DNA of 64,000 nt from Celerinatantimonas sp046054165 (GTDB lineage Bacteria; Pseudomonadota; Gammaproteobacteria; Enterobacterales; Celerinatantimonadaceae). A program made the translations under genes and the position numbers. The stretch is from positions 1 through 64,000 of the forward strand of contig NZ_JBFNXK010000009.1 in the NCBI RefSeq assembly GCF_046054165.1, given 5' to 3'. Positions 7,991-16,382 of the stretch are shown here, piece by piece (position 1 is the stretch's first letter; the number at the start of each line of letters is the position of its first letter). Under the pieces are notes generated by a model. It saw only the letters and a list, made by a program, of their open reading frames with translations, was not told where the DNA came from and ran no database searches.

Positions 7991-8690
7991 TTAAACATTG
8001 TAAGAAAACAAAAACAGCGATCAGCCATTTCAACTTGGCGTACGCCGTGAAATAGAGTGATTGGATGGAGATAGCCTAGAACGGGTATCGCATTGGCGAC
8101 AACGATTGATGCAGATTTAATAACTAAACGCGCCTTCAGATCATTGACCTGATGAAAAGAGTGTCAATCCGTAAAGAGAAACGCAAACGAAGTTCGATAA
8201 CAAGATAGGTAGATCGATCATAAACAAGGTAGATTGATAACAAAGTAAATCGATAGCGAACCCGGGAAAGCCCCCTTTCAGATCGCTACCGAGATCATCA
8301 CCGTTGTCGCCACTCATATCCATCCACTCGGCTCACGTACCACCAAGCGATCACGGTCTGATAATAAAAGAATTTTTATAAAATAATAACTAAACTAAAG
8401 CGAACAGCTAGACTAGATTCAGAGCCAAAGAGCATAACCCAAGTCTATTCGAGCGCCCTCTTAAACAATAGAAGAGATAAAAAAGAGAGAGGGGTAGCAA
8501 AGGGTTAAGGTCAAAAAAGAGGGTCAACATGGGGGCACTTCCCCCAGACAAAGCAAGTACAAGCCATGCTCTATGTATGCCACAGACCGACTCGTATCGA
8601 TAGGTCAGTCTGGATACTCAGGTATTCAGTCATTCATAATAAATCATTCGTGCACCCGCTATTGCGAGGATCAGCGAAGGAGTTTCGTAT
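7991..8690. other. 700-bp non-coding leader with hairpin and iteron-like repeats
   Basis: No gene is supported here. Visible structure includes three imperfect direct repeats GTAGATCGATCA (8209-8220), GTAGATTGATAA (8229-8240) and GTAAATCGATAG (8245-8256). A purine-rich tract lies around 8465-8525, and a G5/C5 hairpin (TGGGGG-CACTT-CCCCCA) at about 8529-8545. It could be a phage leader, a decayed replication region, or an RNA; none is established. Confidence 0.4.
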
Positions 8691-9080
8691 ATGGAAAACC
8701 GGTTAAAACATCGAACAAGGTTACTTCCGCCAGCCCGCAAAAAAGGACTGCTACAATCTGCCTATCAGATTGCCCAACAAGAAGGATTAACCGCAGTCAA
8801 TCATCATTCAATCGCCAAAAAAGCCAATATTTGTACAGCGACCGTCTTTCGTTATTTCAAGACCAGACCCGAACTCAATAAGGCCGTTCTGGAATATATT
8901 ATGGTCCATCAAAAGCCGTCTTTACTGCGCTTAGAGGCCGAACTGGCTTGGCTTCGTCAGACTCAGCCTCCGGAAACGCTCCATCAGCTAGAGCGACAAA
9001 TTCCCTGGGATATCTATTCGCTGCGCCGCTATATCCAGCCCAATCAGCACGTTGGAACCGTGCAGACAGAAATTGCCTGA
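8691..9080 (+). CDS. TetR-type HTH regulator, phage-associated (129 aa)
   Basis: The first ~60 residues form a TetR-like helix-turn-helix (KKGLLQSAYQIAQQEG...ITxSIAKKANICTATVFRYFKTRPEL), with the typical Phe-Arg-Tyr-Phe end of the recognition helix. At 129 aa it is about 60-80 residues short of a normal TetR repressor and lacks a full ligand-binding domain. Short TetR-HTH proteins occur among phage regulators, which fits the cI/cro neighbourhood; truncation of a longer gene by the repeat that begins ~80 bp downstream is an alternative. The start ATG has a strong AAGGAG at 8678-8683. Confidence 0.6.
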   Translation: MENRLKHRTRLLPPARKKGLLQSAYQIAQQEGLTAVNHHSIAKKANICTATVFRYFKTRPELNKAVLEYIMVHQKPSLLRLEAELAWLRQTQPPETLHQLERQIPWDIYSLRRYIQPNQHVGTVQTEIA

Positions 9081-9157
9081 ATTCCATGCAGTTCATTCAG
9101 CCCATCGGTAAGAAAGGAATAAAATTTCAGCCTAATTGATACGGTCAAGTCTAAATC

Positions 9158-9248
9158 GAGTTACAACAAAGTATTAAAGTCTCATACCGGTTGTAACTCA
9201 CTTTTGGACAGAAATGAGCTAAGAATTGAATAGTAACTAGCTCATTTC
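9158..9248. repeat. Left boundary repeat of the OTU island
   Basis: The core AAAGTCTCATACCGG (9176-9190) follows GTATT and is held in the loop of a perfect 10-bp inverted repeat (GAGTTACAAC 9158-9167 / GTTGTAACTC 9190-9199). A second perfect 11-bp inverted repeat follows (GAAATGAGCTA 9211-9221 / TAGCTCATTTC 9238-9248). The core and the nearby TGGACAGAAA recur at 50101-50162. The inverse of the core closes the island at 13731-13745. Confidence 0.7.
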
Positions 9249-9329
9249 AGATGAAAATATATATGGGAAACATCTAAAACGGTGGTCTATTTTACTCAAC
9301 CACTCCAAATCTAACTAAAAGGTGTCTAG

Positions 9330-9509
9330 GAAATCAGTGGCGATTCCAAAAAACGGAAGCTGTTCCCAACAGATGAATCGGCAAGAAAGGTCATCTTCTT
9401 AGCGATCCAGGAAGCGTCCAAGAGGTGGATAATGCCCATCAGAAACTGGCGACAGGCCCTGAACCGCTTTATGATTATGTTCGAAGACAGACTGAGTGAT
9501 TATATGTAA
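9330..9509 (+). pseudogene. IS256-family transposase, C-terminal fragment
   Basis: About 59 codons read KLFPTDESARKVIFLAIQEA then SKRWIMPIRNWRQALNRF and MIMFEDRLSDYM before TAA. This is the hallmark C-terminus of IS256-family (mutator-type) transposases, with the usual W-x-MPI-x-NW-x-QAL-x-x-F-x-I-x-F-x-x-RL pattern. There is an in-frame TAG at 9327, and everything upstream, including the catalytic DDE, is missing. The fragment is immediately followed by an IS-end-like sequence that runs into the 3' end of the OTU gene on the other strand. Confidence 0.85.
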
Positions 9510-9540
9510 CCCCGACAATTACACAGAATTATTTATAGTC
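9505..9540. mobile_element. Right end of the IS256-family element remnant
   Basis: The sequence after the transposase stop, containing CAATTACACAGAATTATTTA, resembles the terminal inverted repeat of IS256-family elements. No matching left end was identified, so the element is a relic. The end supplies the stop codon and last residues of the OTU protein. Confidence 0.55.
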
Positions 9541-12500
9541 TCGACTTTGGATACGGCAGTGTAGTGATTATGACCATTGTAGTGCACATATACCGGCTTT
9601 GGATCATTGGATTCCGAGTCTATTTTTGCGCTGGTTTCTAGTAAAAATTGACCCTGAACTATGATGCGGATCGGACGGTCTATAACCAACGGCATAATGT
9701 AATCAACTATAAAATCCATTTCCGGATAGTCCCATTTTTTATCTTCCAAGACTTTGGCGCTTAAGGTTTCGACGTCTTGTATATTCAAAGCCTGGTAGGC
9801 TCTGTAGTCAACGGCCGACTTAACAGAAATATTGTTGTCAGGTGCCAACTCGTCTTTTAGTTTCTTTGAGCAAGCACAGCGCAAAGCCTGAATCGTTTCT
9901 TGGTTCGATTTAGCATCGATGTTTATTTCGTTAAAGCCGATCCCCGCTACGCTCAATTCAAGATCATCAGACTGGTGTTTAATCGAACGCAGAATACTGT
10001 CGAAAAAGCAATTGCCCGAGCTATCGCTGTTGTTGTCTAGTTCGTAAGTTACATTGAGTTCGGTCGTGTCATCGTAAAGAAGTGGCAGCAGTTCATAGAC
10101 TTCGCTCTCTTTAAACTGATAGCCAAACTGTTTGGTCAAAGCCTCACAAGCACTGACTGCTTTGGTGATGCGCTCTATTGGATTCGTCGTAGTCTGGCGG
10201 ATGTTCTCGTATTCTTCACGCAGTTTTTGCATCGGTGAGTTGCCGCCTTTGCCGATGAGGTCGAGGATCGACAATTGCGTCATCATTTTAAGTGCCGTAG
10301 CCACGTCTCCCTTGTTTTCAAGGTAATGCCAGACCAGCAACTGAGCTGCAACCAGCTGGCTTTTTTCGCGGCCGATATGCAACTGTTTTTTGCAGTTGTC
10401 GGCTAGCGTACCGTGAGCAACTTTAATATCCAGAGTTTCACCTAGGTAGGCTAGGTGATCGAGCGGTTTAAGCAGAGAGCTGATTGTATTGTTATCCAAT
10501 TTCAAATTGTGTAACAAACCACAGCTGGTCAACATGGTCTTGGGGTCTAATGCGGTATCGCTGTCGATGAACTTTTCTTCTTTTGCATTGGCGTCCGGTA
10601 GAGTTAATGTGTCCCAGTCCGGGATCTTGAGCATCCAATTTTTCATTCCGAGCAAACTTTTGAGCAGCCAATCTCTTCTTTTACTCATTGCTTGGACAAG
10701 CCTGTCGGTTAAGCTGAATTTGCTCAGATTTGCCGGAGCCCACCAACGGGTACCATCATGTTCATTGAACTTTACTTTGAATAAATCGAAGTGTAGATTG
10801 ATGGTTTGTTCGAAATTATTCTGTTGTTTAAGTAGCGATACGTAACCTATCAGCAGCGGATCCTCAAAAAGTTTCCAATCGTTAAATTGGTCTACTGACG
10901 AAAGAATGTGATCGCCATTACACTTCACCTTTGAGGGAATGGAGGCCAGTGTATAATCCCAACCGATATTATGATAATAGAAATAAGCTGAACTGAGCAA
11001 ACTGTCAATTATACCGATAAGAACCTCGTCATACTTGGGTTTAGTTGGTTTAATTAAAGACAAATCGCTCATTTTCAGCTTCTGTTTTTCTACTCCCACC
11101 GAGCTGGATTGACTTTGATGTTTTGGGGTAAGCGGAGACTGTCCCTTTAACTTGCCGGCCGCTATCGTACTCTTCTCGCAAGGTTGTTTCATAGAGTTAG
11201 GATCCTGGAATTGCTGCGCATTGGGCTTTTGCTGCAAAGGGTTTATCTGTAGTGCGACGTGCGTGTTTAAATCAGAATGTGTAATGCTTCCTTTGATTGG
11301 TAGTGCATTAACATCTCCTTCGCTAGCGATTGCATCACTTGTCTCCGAGAGGGGGGCGGTCGGTTTGGGGTTCGGCGAGCGGTATAGCAAAGGAGTATTG
11401 TAGGTACCGAAACGGATCTCCAGCATGGAGATGTACATCGCCAACGGAAACAGCAATCTGGCGGCAAAATCTTTGCTTTGACTACGCCAGCTGTATACTA
11501 CTTTCAATGCCTGTAATGTCGATATGGCGTATCTTCCTGTAGCATTGCCGGCTGCTCCCCAGCTTTCTGTTTTGTCCGATAGTTGCAGGTTGTCGAGAAT
11601 GCCTCCTTGTATTAGGGAGCCAAGTTGGCCGCCGATTTCCTTACCATATGCGTAACAATACGCTTTGTACGTGAGCAGTTGGTTGACCGTGTCACAATAA
11701 CTTGAATCAACCACAGTTTCGTAGTTTTGTAAGTTCATTAGGTTTTTTAAGATTAAAGGGATTATGGTCATCGACTTGATGTCGATTTCTACCTGTTGTA
11801 ATTCCGGTTGTTCAAGTATTTTATTAATAGCATCGACATGAGGTTTATAGATAGGCGAATCAAAATACTTCAAGACATTGGGTAATAAATTACCCAGTAA
11901 GTTCCTGAGGCGATTCCTATCCGCTTTTTGTAAAGATTGTGTTCCCCCAACATTTTTCATCAAATACTTACACTCTTTATTAAAAGATTCCATGGCTATG
12001 CAAGCTTCGTCTTTTCGTCTTTTCTCGTCTGGGATCATTAATTCAAGGTAGAGCTGTCTGGCGTTTGGTTTTAGGGTGTTAAGCATTTTGTGGTAGGCGG
12101 TATCGCTCAATTTACCTGGCAACAGATTATTATAGCTGTTTTTAGATATCTTTTTCGCAAGCTCGAAGTTGTAAGGTTGTGGAGCTAGTTTGCCGTCCTT
12201 GCAGAAGATCAAATCACGATACACGCCGAGCTTGTACTGCAAGTGTCCTTCATATTCGCTTTTCCATTGTGTATTTTGGATTGTTTTTCCCAAAGCCGAT
12301 AAATAAAAATTGTGTGTGCCCGCTTTATATAACCGTTCCAGGATCTTCAAATTCTCATCCGTCGATTTGACAGCCTGTATTTGTACCATTTTGGCTTGGA
12401 TGAAGGGTTTGATAGTAACCCCGGCAGTAGTGCTCACGTCAGTATCTATTTCCCTGTAAACTTTGTATACGTTTCTTATTACTAACTCCAGGGCGTCGAC

Positions 12501-13499
12501 AAAGGATTCTTCGTCGAAAGAACTGTCCTTCGCTTTTCCGTCATCACCTAAAGGCGTGACCATTATCTGCAGCGAATCGCTGGCAACATACTCATAGCTA
12601 GTCGTTTGGTCTCCCAATTTGTTTAGTCGAGTCACTGAGGTGATTAGTTGTTTCTCGTTGTCAGAGCATTCACTTTCCGACTTTGCTTTGGCGGCTATGT
12701 ATTGATTTTTGAACTCCGACGGATTGGAGATGTTGCCAACGTCCAGAGAGTCAATAAAACGGCCGATTACTTGATTTTGGATAGACATTGTGCTTGTTTC
12801 GTATATTGAAGACTCCAATTGGCTATCCAGGGCATAATTGCTGCTGTCGGTACCATTGCTGAATGTCTGAGTGGTGTTATTAGAAAGAACTTTATCGCCG
12901 TTTTTGAGCTCCGTGAGACCGAAACTGAAGTCACCCGAGTCGGTTACACCCAGAGTATATTTAGCCGTCAAAGGCAGTTTTGAATTAATGCTGAGCGTGG
13001 CCTGTTGAGGTTTTTGATAGTCGGGCGCGAAATTGCCGTCTACCCGATAGGTCAGACCGTCGGTTCCCATAACGGTCGCGGGTGCGTTAAGGCTGTTTTG
13101 AAAAAAATGATAGGCCAGTTTTTCGACAATATTGTCACTTTTTCCCCATTTATTCACTCTATTTTCTACAGTTGAAGACCAATTGACCAACTGCGAAGGA
13201 CCGAAACTGCGCAGAAAATTAAATGCTTCATCCGGGTTATCTACCATAAAACCGTTGATAAAGCTTCTGAAGAAAGGACCGCTGGCATAAGGCGCGGGCA
13301 GCAACATGGCCATAGCTGAAACCATACGAAACGCGCCTTTGATGCGCTTGTCTTTTACTACTGCCTCTCGGGATGCATAGTCGACATGAGATGAAGCCCA
13401 TTGTAATCTACAATCCAGTTTTTCTAAGCTGCGTGCAATTTTTTGAATCGGAGCCATTATTGATTTGCCTCTTGCCTTATCAAGGATAGTGGCAATCAT
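9519..13499 (-). CDS. Large OTU-domain cysteine protease, putative effector (1326 aa)
   Basis: A 1326-aa protein, unlike its neighbours in size. The last ~170 residues carry an OTU peptidase signature. The catalytic block is D-SSG-NCFFDSI with Cys ~1164 and Asp ~1159. A middle block follows (WDYPEMDFIVDYIMPLVIDRPIRIIV), then the C-terminal His block (YVHYNGHNHYTAV, His ~1312). OTU enzymes are mostly deubiquitinases, and in bacteria they are typically host-directed effectors. The first ~1100 residues are not recognised; a Pro/Gln/Ser-rich linker lies at ~700-810. No Sec signal was seen. An alternative start with a better ribosome site (AGAGG) is Met15 at 13457. The final residues (about INNSV) derive from an IS end, so the native C-terminus may be lost. 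The gene lies between inverted boundary repeats. Substrate and export route are unknown. Confidence 0.65.
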   Translation of the reverse strand: MIATILDKARGKSIMAPIQKIARSLEKLDCRLQWASSHVDYASREAVVKDKRIKGAFRMVSAMAMLLPAPYASGPFFRSFINGFMVDNPDEAFNFLRSFGPSQLVNWSSTVENRVNKWGKSDNIVEKLAYHFFQNSLNAPATVMGTDGLTYRVDGNFAPDYQKPQQATLSINSKLPLTAKYTLGVTDSGDFSFGLTELKNGDKVLSNNTTQTFSNGTDSSNYALDSQLESSIYETSTMSIQNQVIGRFIDSLDVGNISNPSEFKNQYIAAKAKSESECSDNEKQLITSVTRLNKLGDQTTSYEYVASDSLQIMVTPLGDDGKAKDSSFDEESFVDALELVIRNVYKVYREIDTDVSTTAGVTIKPFIQAKMVQIQAVKSTDENLKILERLYKAGTHNFYLSALGKTIQNTQWKSEYEGHLQYKLGVYRDLIFCKDGKLAPQPYNFELAKKISKNSYNNLLPGKLSDTAYHKMLNTLKPNARQLYLELMIPDEKRRKDEACIAMESFNKECKYLMKNVGGTQSLQKADRNRLRNLLGNLLPNVLKYFDSPIYKPHVDAINKILEQPELQQVEIDIKSMTIIPLILKNLMNLQNYETVVDSSYCDTVNQLLTYKAYCYAYGKEIGGQLGSLIQGGILDNLQLSDKTESWGAAGNATGRYAISTLQALKVVYSWRSQSKDFAARLLFPLAMYISMLEIRFGTYNTPLLYRSPNPKPTAPLSETSDAIASEGDVNALPIKGSITHSDLNTHVALQINPLQQKPNAQQFQDPNSMKQPCEKSTIAAGKLKGQSPLTPKHQSQSSSVGVEKQKLKMSDLSLIKPTKPKYDEVLIGIIDSLLSSAYFYYHNIGWDYTLASIPSKVKCNGDHILSSVDQFNDWKLFEDPLLIGYVSLLKQQNNFEQTINLHFDLFKVKFNEHDGTRWWAPANLSKFSLTDRLVQAMSKRRDWLLKSLLGMKNWMLKIPDWDTLTLPDANAKEEKFIDSDTALDPKTMLTSCGLLHNLKLDNNTISSLLKPLDHLAYLGETLDIKVAHGTLADNCKKQLHIGREKSQLVAAQLLVWHYLENKGDVATALKMMTQLSILDLIGKGGNSPMQKLREEYENIRQTTTNPIERITKAVSACEALTKQFGYQFKESEVYELLPLLYDDTTELNVTYELDNNSDSSGNCFFDSILRSIKHQSDDLELSVAGIGFNEINIDAKSNQETIQALRCACSKKLKDELAPDNNISVKSAVDYRAYQALNIQDVETLSAKVLEDKKWDYPEMDFIVDYIMPLVIDRPIRIIVQGQFLLETSAKIDSESNDPKPVYVHYNGHNHYTAVSKVETINNSV

Positions 13500-13630
13500 A
13501 GCAACTATGGCAATTTGAAACTTGGTTAAAACTACTGAGGTATGAGGGTAAAGACTTGCTTCCTGCTATCCATTACTTTTTGTATCTCAAAACTAGCAAA
13601 TCCCCCGAAATACAATTCGACCTGTAGCTA

Positions 13631-13760
13631 ATTATGGGGCAGAAACGTGCTAGTAGTATCAGTTCAAACTAGAACGACAATGGACATTTTCGATTTAAAA
13701 ATGGCAGCGTACCAATGGAACACTGTCATTCCAGTATGAGACTTTATACATCTCCCACAC
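13631..13760. repeat. Right boundary repeat of the OTU island
   Basis: It contains ATGGGGCA (13634-13641), GGCAGCGTACC (13703-13713), the inverse core CCAGTATGAGACTTT (13731-13745) and TCTCCCAC (13751-13758). The same motifs in the same order occur at 54853-54953, beyond the helicase-nuclease pair. The core is the reverse complement of the left boundary at 9176-9190. Confidence 0.7.
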
Positions 13761-13767
13761 CACCGAA

Positions 13768-13932
13768 CAGGTTAAAACTAAGGCTGAAGTGAACGTTGCT
13801 GTCAATTCTGTCGGGCCCCTGAGTCGATAGACGGCAAACTACGCTTCATTCCGATTCAATGCACTGGGCTATTTGCTATTTGCCATCGGGCTCCCTGTAA
13901 ATGATCGAGATTGGCTGACTTCACTGGCATAA
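13768..13932 (+). pseudogene. Fragment of an MFS (DHA2-type) exporter
   Basis: In one frame QVKTKAEVNVAVNSVGPLSR is followed by TAG, then TANYASFRFNALGYLLFAIG and LPVNDRDWLTSLA before TAA. The second part resembles the FDxLGFLLxxxGL segment in the middle of EmrB/HsrA-like 14-helix transporters. The internal stop and the lack of flanking helices make it a relic. The assignment rests on one short motif. Confidence 0.35.
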
Positions 13933-14234
13933 CGGCCATCACCAAGGGACTCATATCACGTCAAGTCGATTGGATTTCAGCGGTTCACATTTATTTATAA
14001 AAGTGTAAATAATTGCTGTTCGCTGCCATTTAAGTCTTTTCAAGACAGATAATCGCTAATGACCGAGAGTGACAGCTCTCACAGATCTTCACCAAGAGGG
14101 CCCATTCTAGGAAAAATTCCTAGTTGAACTAGGTCATGCTCTCAAGCCAAATTCCAGCTCGCTCCATACACTCTCCCGGTAACAAGCACATGCTGATGCG
14201 CTGTTTTGATATCGACGAAACGATGAGGGCCATT
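13933..14234 (+). promoter_or_regulatory. uhpT upstream region
   Basis: About 300 bp lie before uhpT. They hold an inverted repeat near 13985-14010, a small hairpin GAGAG-TGACA-GCTCTC at about 14065-14080 and the palindrome listed separately. In E. coli uhpT needs phosphorylated UhpA bound upstream, together with CRP. A UhpA-dependent promoter is expected here, but no -10/-35 pair is obvious by eye. Confidence 0.5.
14107..14123. promoter_or_regulatory. Perfect palindrome, candidate UhpA operator
   Basis: CTAGGAAAAATTCCTAG is a 17-bp perfect palindrome 112 bp upstream of the chosen uhpT start. A further half-like CTAGG occurs at 14129-14133 as ACTAGG. Its position suits an activator site; the link to UhpA is inference. 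Confidence 0.45.
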
Positions 14235-15635
14235 ATGATAAAATTACTGCAACAAGTCCGTAGACCCACGCTGGATCTGCCTCCCGCCACCCGTAGAAAA
14301 ATGTGGGTTATGCCATTTATACGTTCCTACCTGGTGGTTTTTGTTTCCTACCTGGTGATGTATCTGATCCGCAAAAACTTCAATATTGCACAAAACGATC
14401 TGATTCATGACTATGGCATGAGCCTGACGCAACTGGGGACCATTGGCCTGTGTTTTTCCATTACCTATGGCATTGGTAAAACGGCAATTAACTATTGGTG
14501 TGATGGCAAGAATTCAAAAAACATTTTACCGATGAGCCTACTCCTTTCCGGTTTGTGTATTCTGGGATTTGGGCTGGTAATGGGCCCCAGTGTCGGTGCC
14601 TTTTACATGATGGCGGGGCTGTATGCGCTCAGCGGACTTTTCCAGTCCACCGGGGGATCGAATTCCTATTCAACCATTACTAAATGGACCAGTAAGAAAA
14701 ACCGTGGGACATTTTTAGGTTTATGGAATATCTCACACAACGTGGGTGGTGCAGGCGCGGCCGGTGTAGCCCTCTTTGGAGCTAACTATTTATTTGATGG
14801 CAATGTCATCGGCATGTTTATTTTCCCGGCTTCGATTGCCATTATCGTTGCGCTTATCGGCTTTTTTATGGGAAATGACAGCCCTGAGTCCTATGGACTC
14901 GGAACCGCTGAAGAGATTTTCGAAGAGGCGATCTCGGAGGAAGACCAAGCCGTCAGTGACGCCAAACTCTCGAAAATGGATATTTTCAAGAAATACGTTT
15001 TATTCAATAAAATTATTTGGTTATTGTGTTTTGCCAACGTATTTTTGTACGTCGTCCGGATCGGAATTGACCAATGGTCGACCGTATATGGCTATGAAGT
15101 TCTCGGCTTCGATAAAGAAACCGCAATCTCGGGTTTTACCATGTTTGAAACCGGCGCACTGATTGGCACCTGTTTGTGGGGATTTTTATCTGATTTAGCC
15201 AATGGTCGACGGGGAATGGTCGCTTGTATTGCGCTGATCGGGATTGTGATGACTCTCGGTTTTTACCAACATGCCCATAGTATTTTTGCCTATAAAGCCT
15301 CATTATTCGCGTTAGGTTTCTTAGTGTTTGGCCCACAGTTGCTGATTGGCGTTGCGGCGGTTGGTTTTGTTCCTAAACAGGGAATTGCCGTAGCGGATGG
15401 GATCAAAGGGACATTTGCCTATTTAATCGGGGATAGCTTTGCCAAGTTAGGCTTAGGGATGATTGCCGATGGCACGCCGATTTTTGGCCAAACCGGGTGG
15501 TCCGGGACGTTTACAGCGCTCAATACAGCAGCGATTGTTTGTTGCGCCATTATGGCTTGTGTCGCCATTGCCGAAGAGACTAAAATCCGCCGTCTCAAAC
15601 GGACCGCTAAACTCGCAGATTTAGCATCATCATAA
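14235..15635 (+). CDS. uhpT: Hexose-6-phosphate:phosphate antiporter UhpT (466 aa)
   Basis: It exchanges external hexose-6-phosphates (such as glucose-6-phosphate) for internal phosphate across the inner membrane and also admits fosfomycin. The sequence follows E. coli UhpT closely: QVRRPTLDLPPATRRKMW, SYLVVFVSYLVMYLIRKNFN, NISHNVGGAGAAGVALFGAN, VRIGIDQWSTVY and GTFAYLIGDSFAKLGLGMIA. It has the 12 hydrophobic helices of the OPA branch of the MFS. An upstream ATG at 14136 is in frame, but Met at 14235 gives the family length (463 aa in E. coli) and starts in the conserved region, so 14235 was chosen. It precedes uhpABC instead of following them as in E. coli. Confidence 0.95.
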   Translation: MIKLLQQVRRPTLDLPPATRRKMWVMPFIRSYLVVFVSYLVMYLIRKNFNIAQNDLIHDYGMSLTQLGTIGLCFSITYGIGKTAINYWCDGKNSKNILPMSLLLSGLCILGFGLVMGPSVGAFYMMAGLYALSGLFQSTGGSNSYSTITKWTSKKNRGTFLGLWNISHNVGGAGAAGVALFGANYLFDGNVIGMFIFPASIAIIVALIGFFMGNDSPESYGLGTAEEIFEEAISEEDQAVSDAKLSKMDIFKKYVLFNKIIWLLCFANVFLYVVRIGIDQWSTVYGYEVLGFDKETAISGFTMFETGALIGTCLWGFLSDLANGRRGMVACIALIGIVMTLGFYQHAHSIFAYKASLFALGFLVFGPQLLIGVAAVGFVPKQGIAVADGIKGTFAYLIGDSFAKLGLGMIADGTPIFGQTGWSGTFTALNTAAIVCCAIMACVAIAEETKIRRLKRTAKLADLASS

Positions 15636-15665
15636 GTGGTATGAGGTTATAAGCCATCTGCAATT

Positions 15666-15689
15666 AAGGCCATTTCTCACAATGGCCTT
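15666..15689 (+). terminator. Hairpin after uhpT
   Basis: AAGGCCATT-TCTCAC-AATGGCCTT forms a perfect 9-bp stem 30 bp after uhpT. It is not followed by a strong T-run, so termination may be partial and allow some readthrough into uhpA. Confidence 0.5.
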
Positions 15690-15770
15690 GTCGGTAGATT
15701 TATATAATAAAGGGGCATGACATGAGCCGCCATAAAACCAACCGAAGATATGACCACAGATAGGACGCAT

Positions 15771-16382
15771 ATGATTAAAGTATCGTTGATCGATGATCAC
15801 ATTATTGTTCGTTCGGGATTCGCTCAGTTGATCAATCTGGAGCCGGACATCGAAGTGATCGAGGAATATTCTTCTGCGGCTGAAGCCCGCCGAGGACTCC
15901 CCGGCTCACAGACCCAAGTGTGTATCATTGATATTTCCATGCCTGATGAAAGTGGCTTATCGCTCTTAAAAAATATCCCGGCCGGCATTCTTTGTATCAT
16001 GCTCAGTGTTCACGACTCTCCGGCGATGGTCGAAAAAGCATTGGAATATGGGGCTCGAGGTTATTTGAGCAAGCGTTGCAGCCCCGATGAGCTGATTCAG
16101 GCGATTCGAACCTGTATGCAGGGTGGATGCTATTTAACCCCTGATGTGGCCCAAAAACTCAGCTCGCCTACAGCCTCCGACAACCCGATCCAACAATTAA
16201 CCAAACGTGAAAAACAGGTCGCTGAGCTACTTGCTCAAGGGCTTAGTGTCAAAGTCATTGCAGCCGAGTTAGGGCTCAGCCATAAAACGGTGCATGTCCA
16301 TCGTGCCAATGCGATGAGCAAATTGAACGTGAGCAATACGGTCGAGTTAGCCAAATATTTTAATGAAGACTCGTTTGTGTGA
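15771..16382 (+). CDS. uhpA: Response regulator UhpA (203 aa)
   Basis: A NarL/FixJ-class response regulator that activates uhpT when phosphorylated by UhpB. The receiver domain has DD at 8-9, the phospho-acceptor Asp54 (IIDISMPDESG), Ser/Thr in IMLSVHDS and Lys in YLSKRCSPDEL. The LuxR-type HTH is at ~140-200 (LTKREKQVAELLAQGLSVKVIAAELGLS). The start at 15771 matches E. coli UhpA and has AGGAC upstream; an in-frame ATG at 15750 would add seven unconserved residues. The stop overlaps the likely GTG start of uhpB, so the two are coupled. Confidence 0.93.
   Translation: MIKVSLIDDHIIVRSGFAQLINLEPDIEVIEEYSSAAEARRGLPGSQTQVCIIDISMPDESGLSLLKNIPAGILCIMLSVHDSPAMVEKALEYGARGYLSKRCSPDELIQAIRTCMQGGCYLTPDVAQKLSSPTASDNPIQQLTKREKQVAELLAQGLSVKVIAAELGLSHKTVHVHRANAMSKLNVSNTVELAKYFNEDSFV

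Noticed and set aside
8209..8256. Possible CRISPR or plasmid origin from short direct repeats
   Set aside because: Only three imperfect 12-bp units with uneven spacing; no cas or rep gene nearby.
8141..8323. 60-codon minus-strand frame in the phage-like zone
   Set aside because: No ribosome site or family signal; it covers the iteron-like repeats and is better treated as non-coding.
9171..9248. Intact transposon with its own transposase in the OTU island
   Set aside because: The only transposase sequence is a 59-codon IS256 C-terminus, and its ends do not coincide with the boundary repeats.
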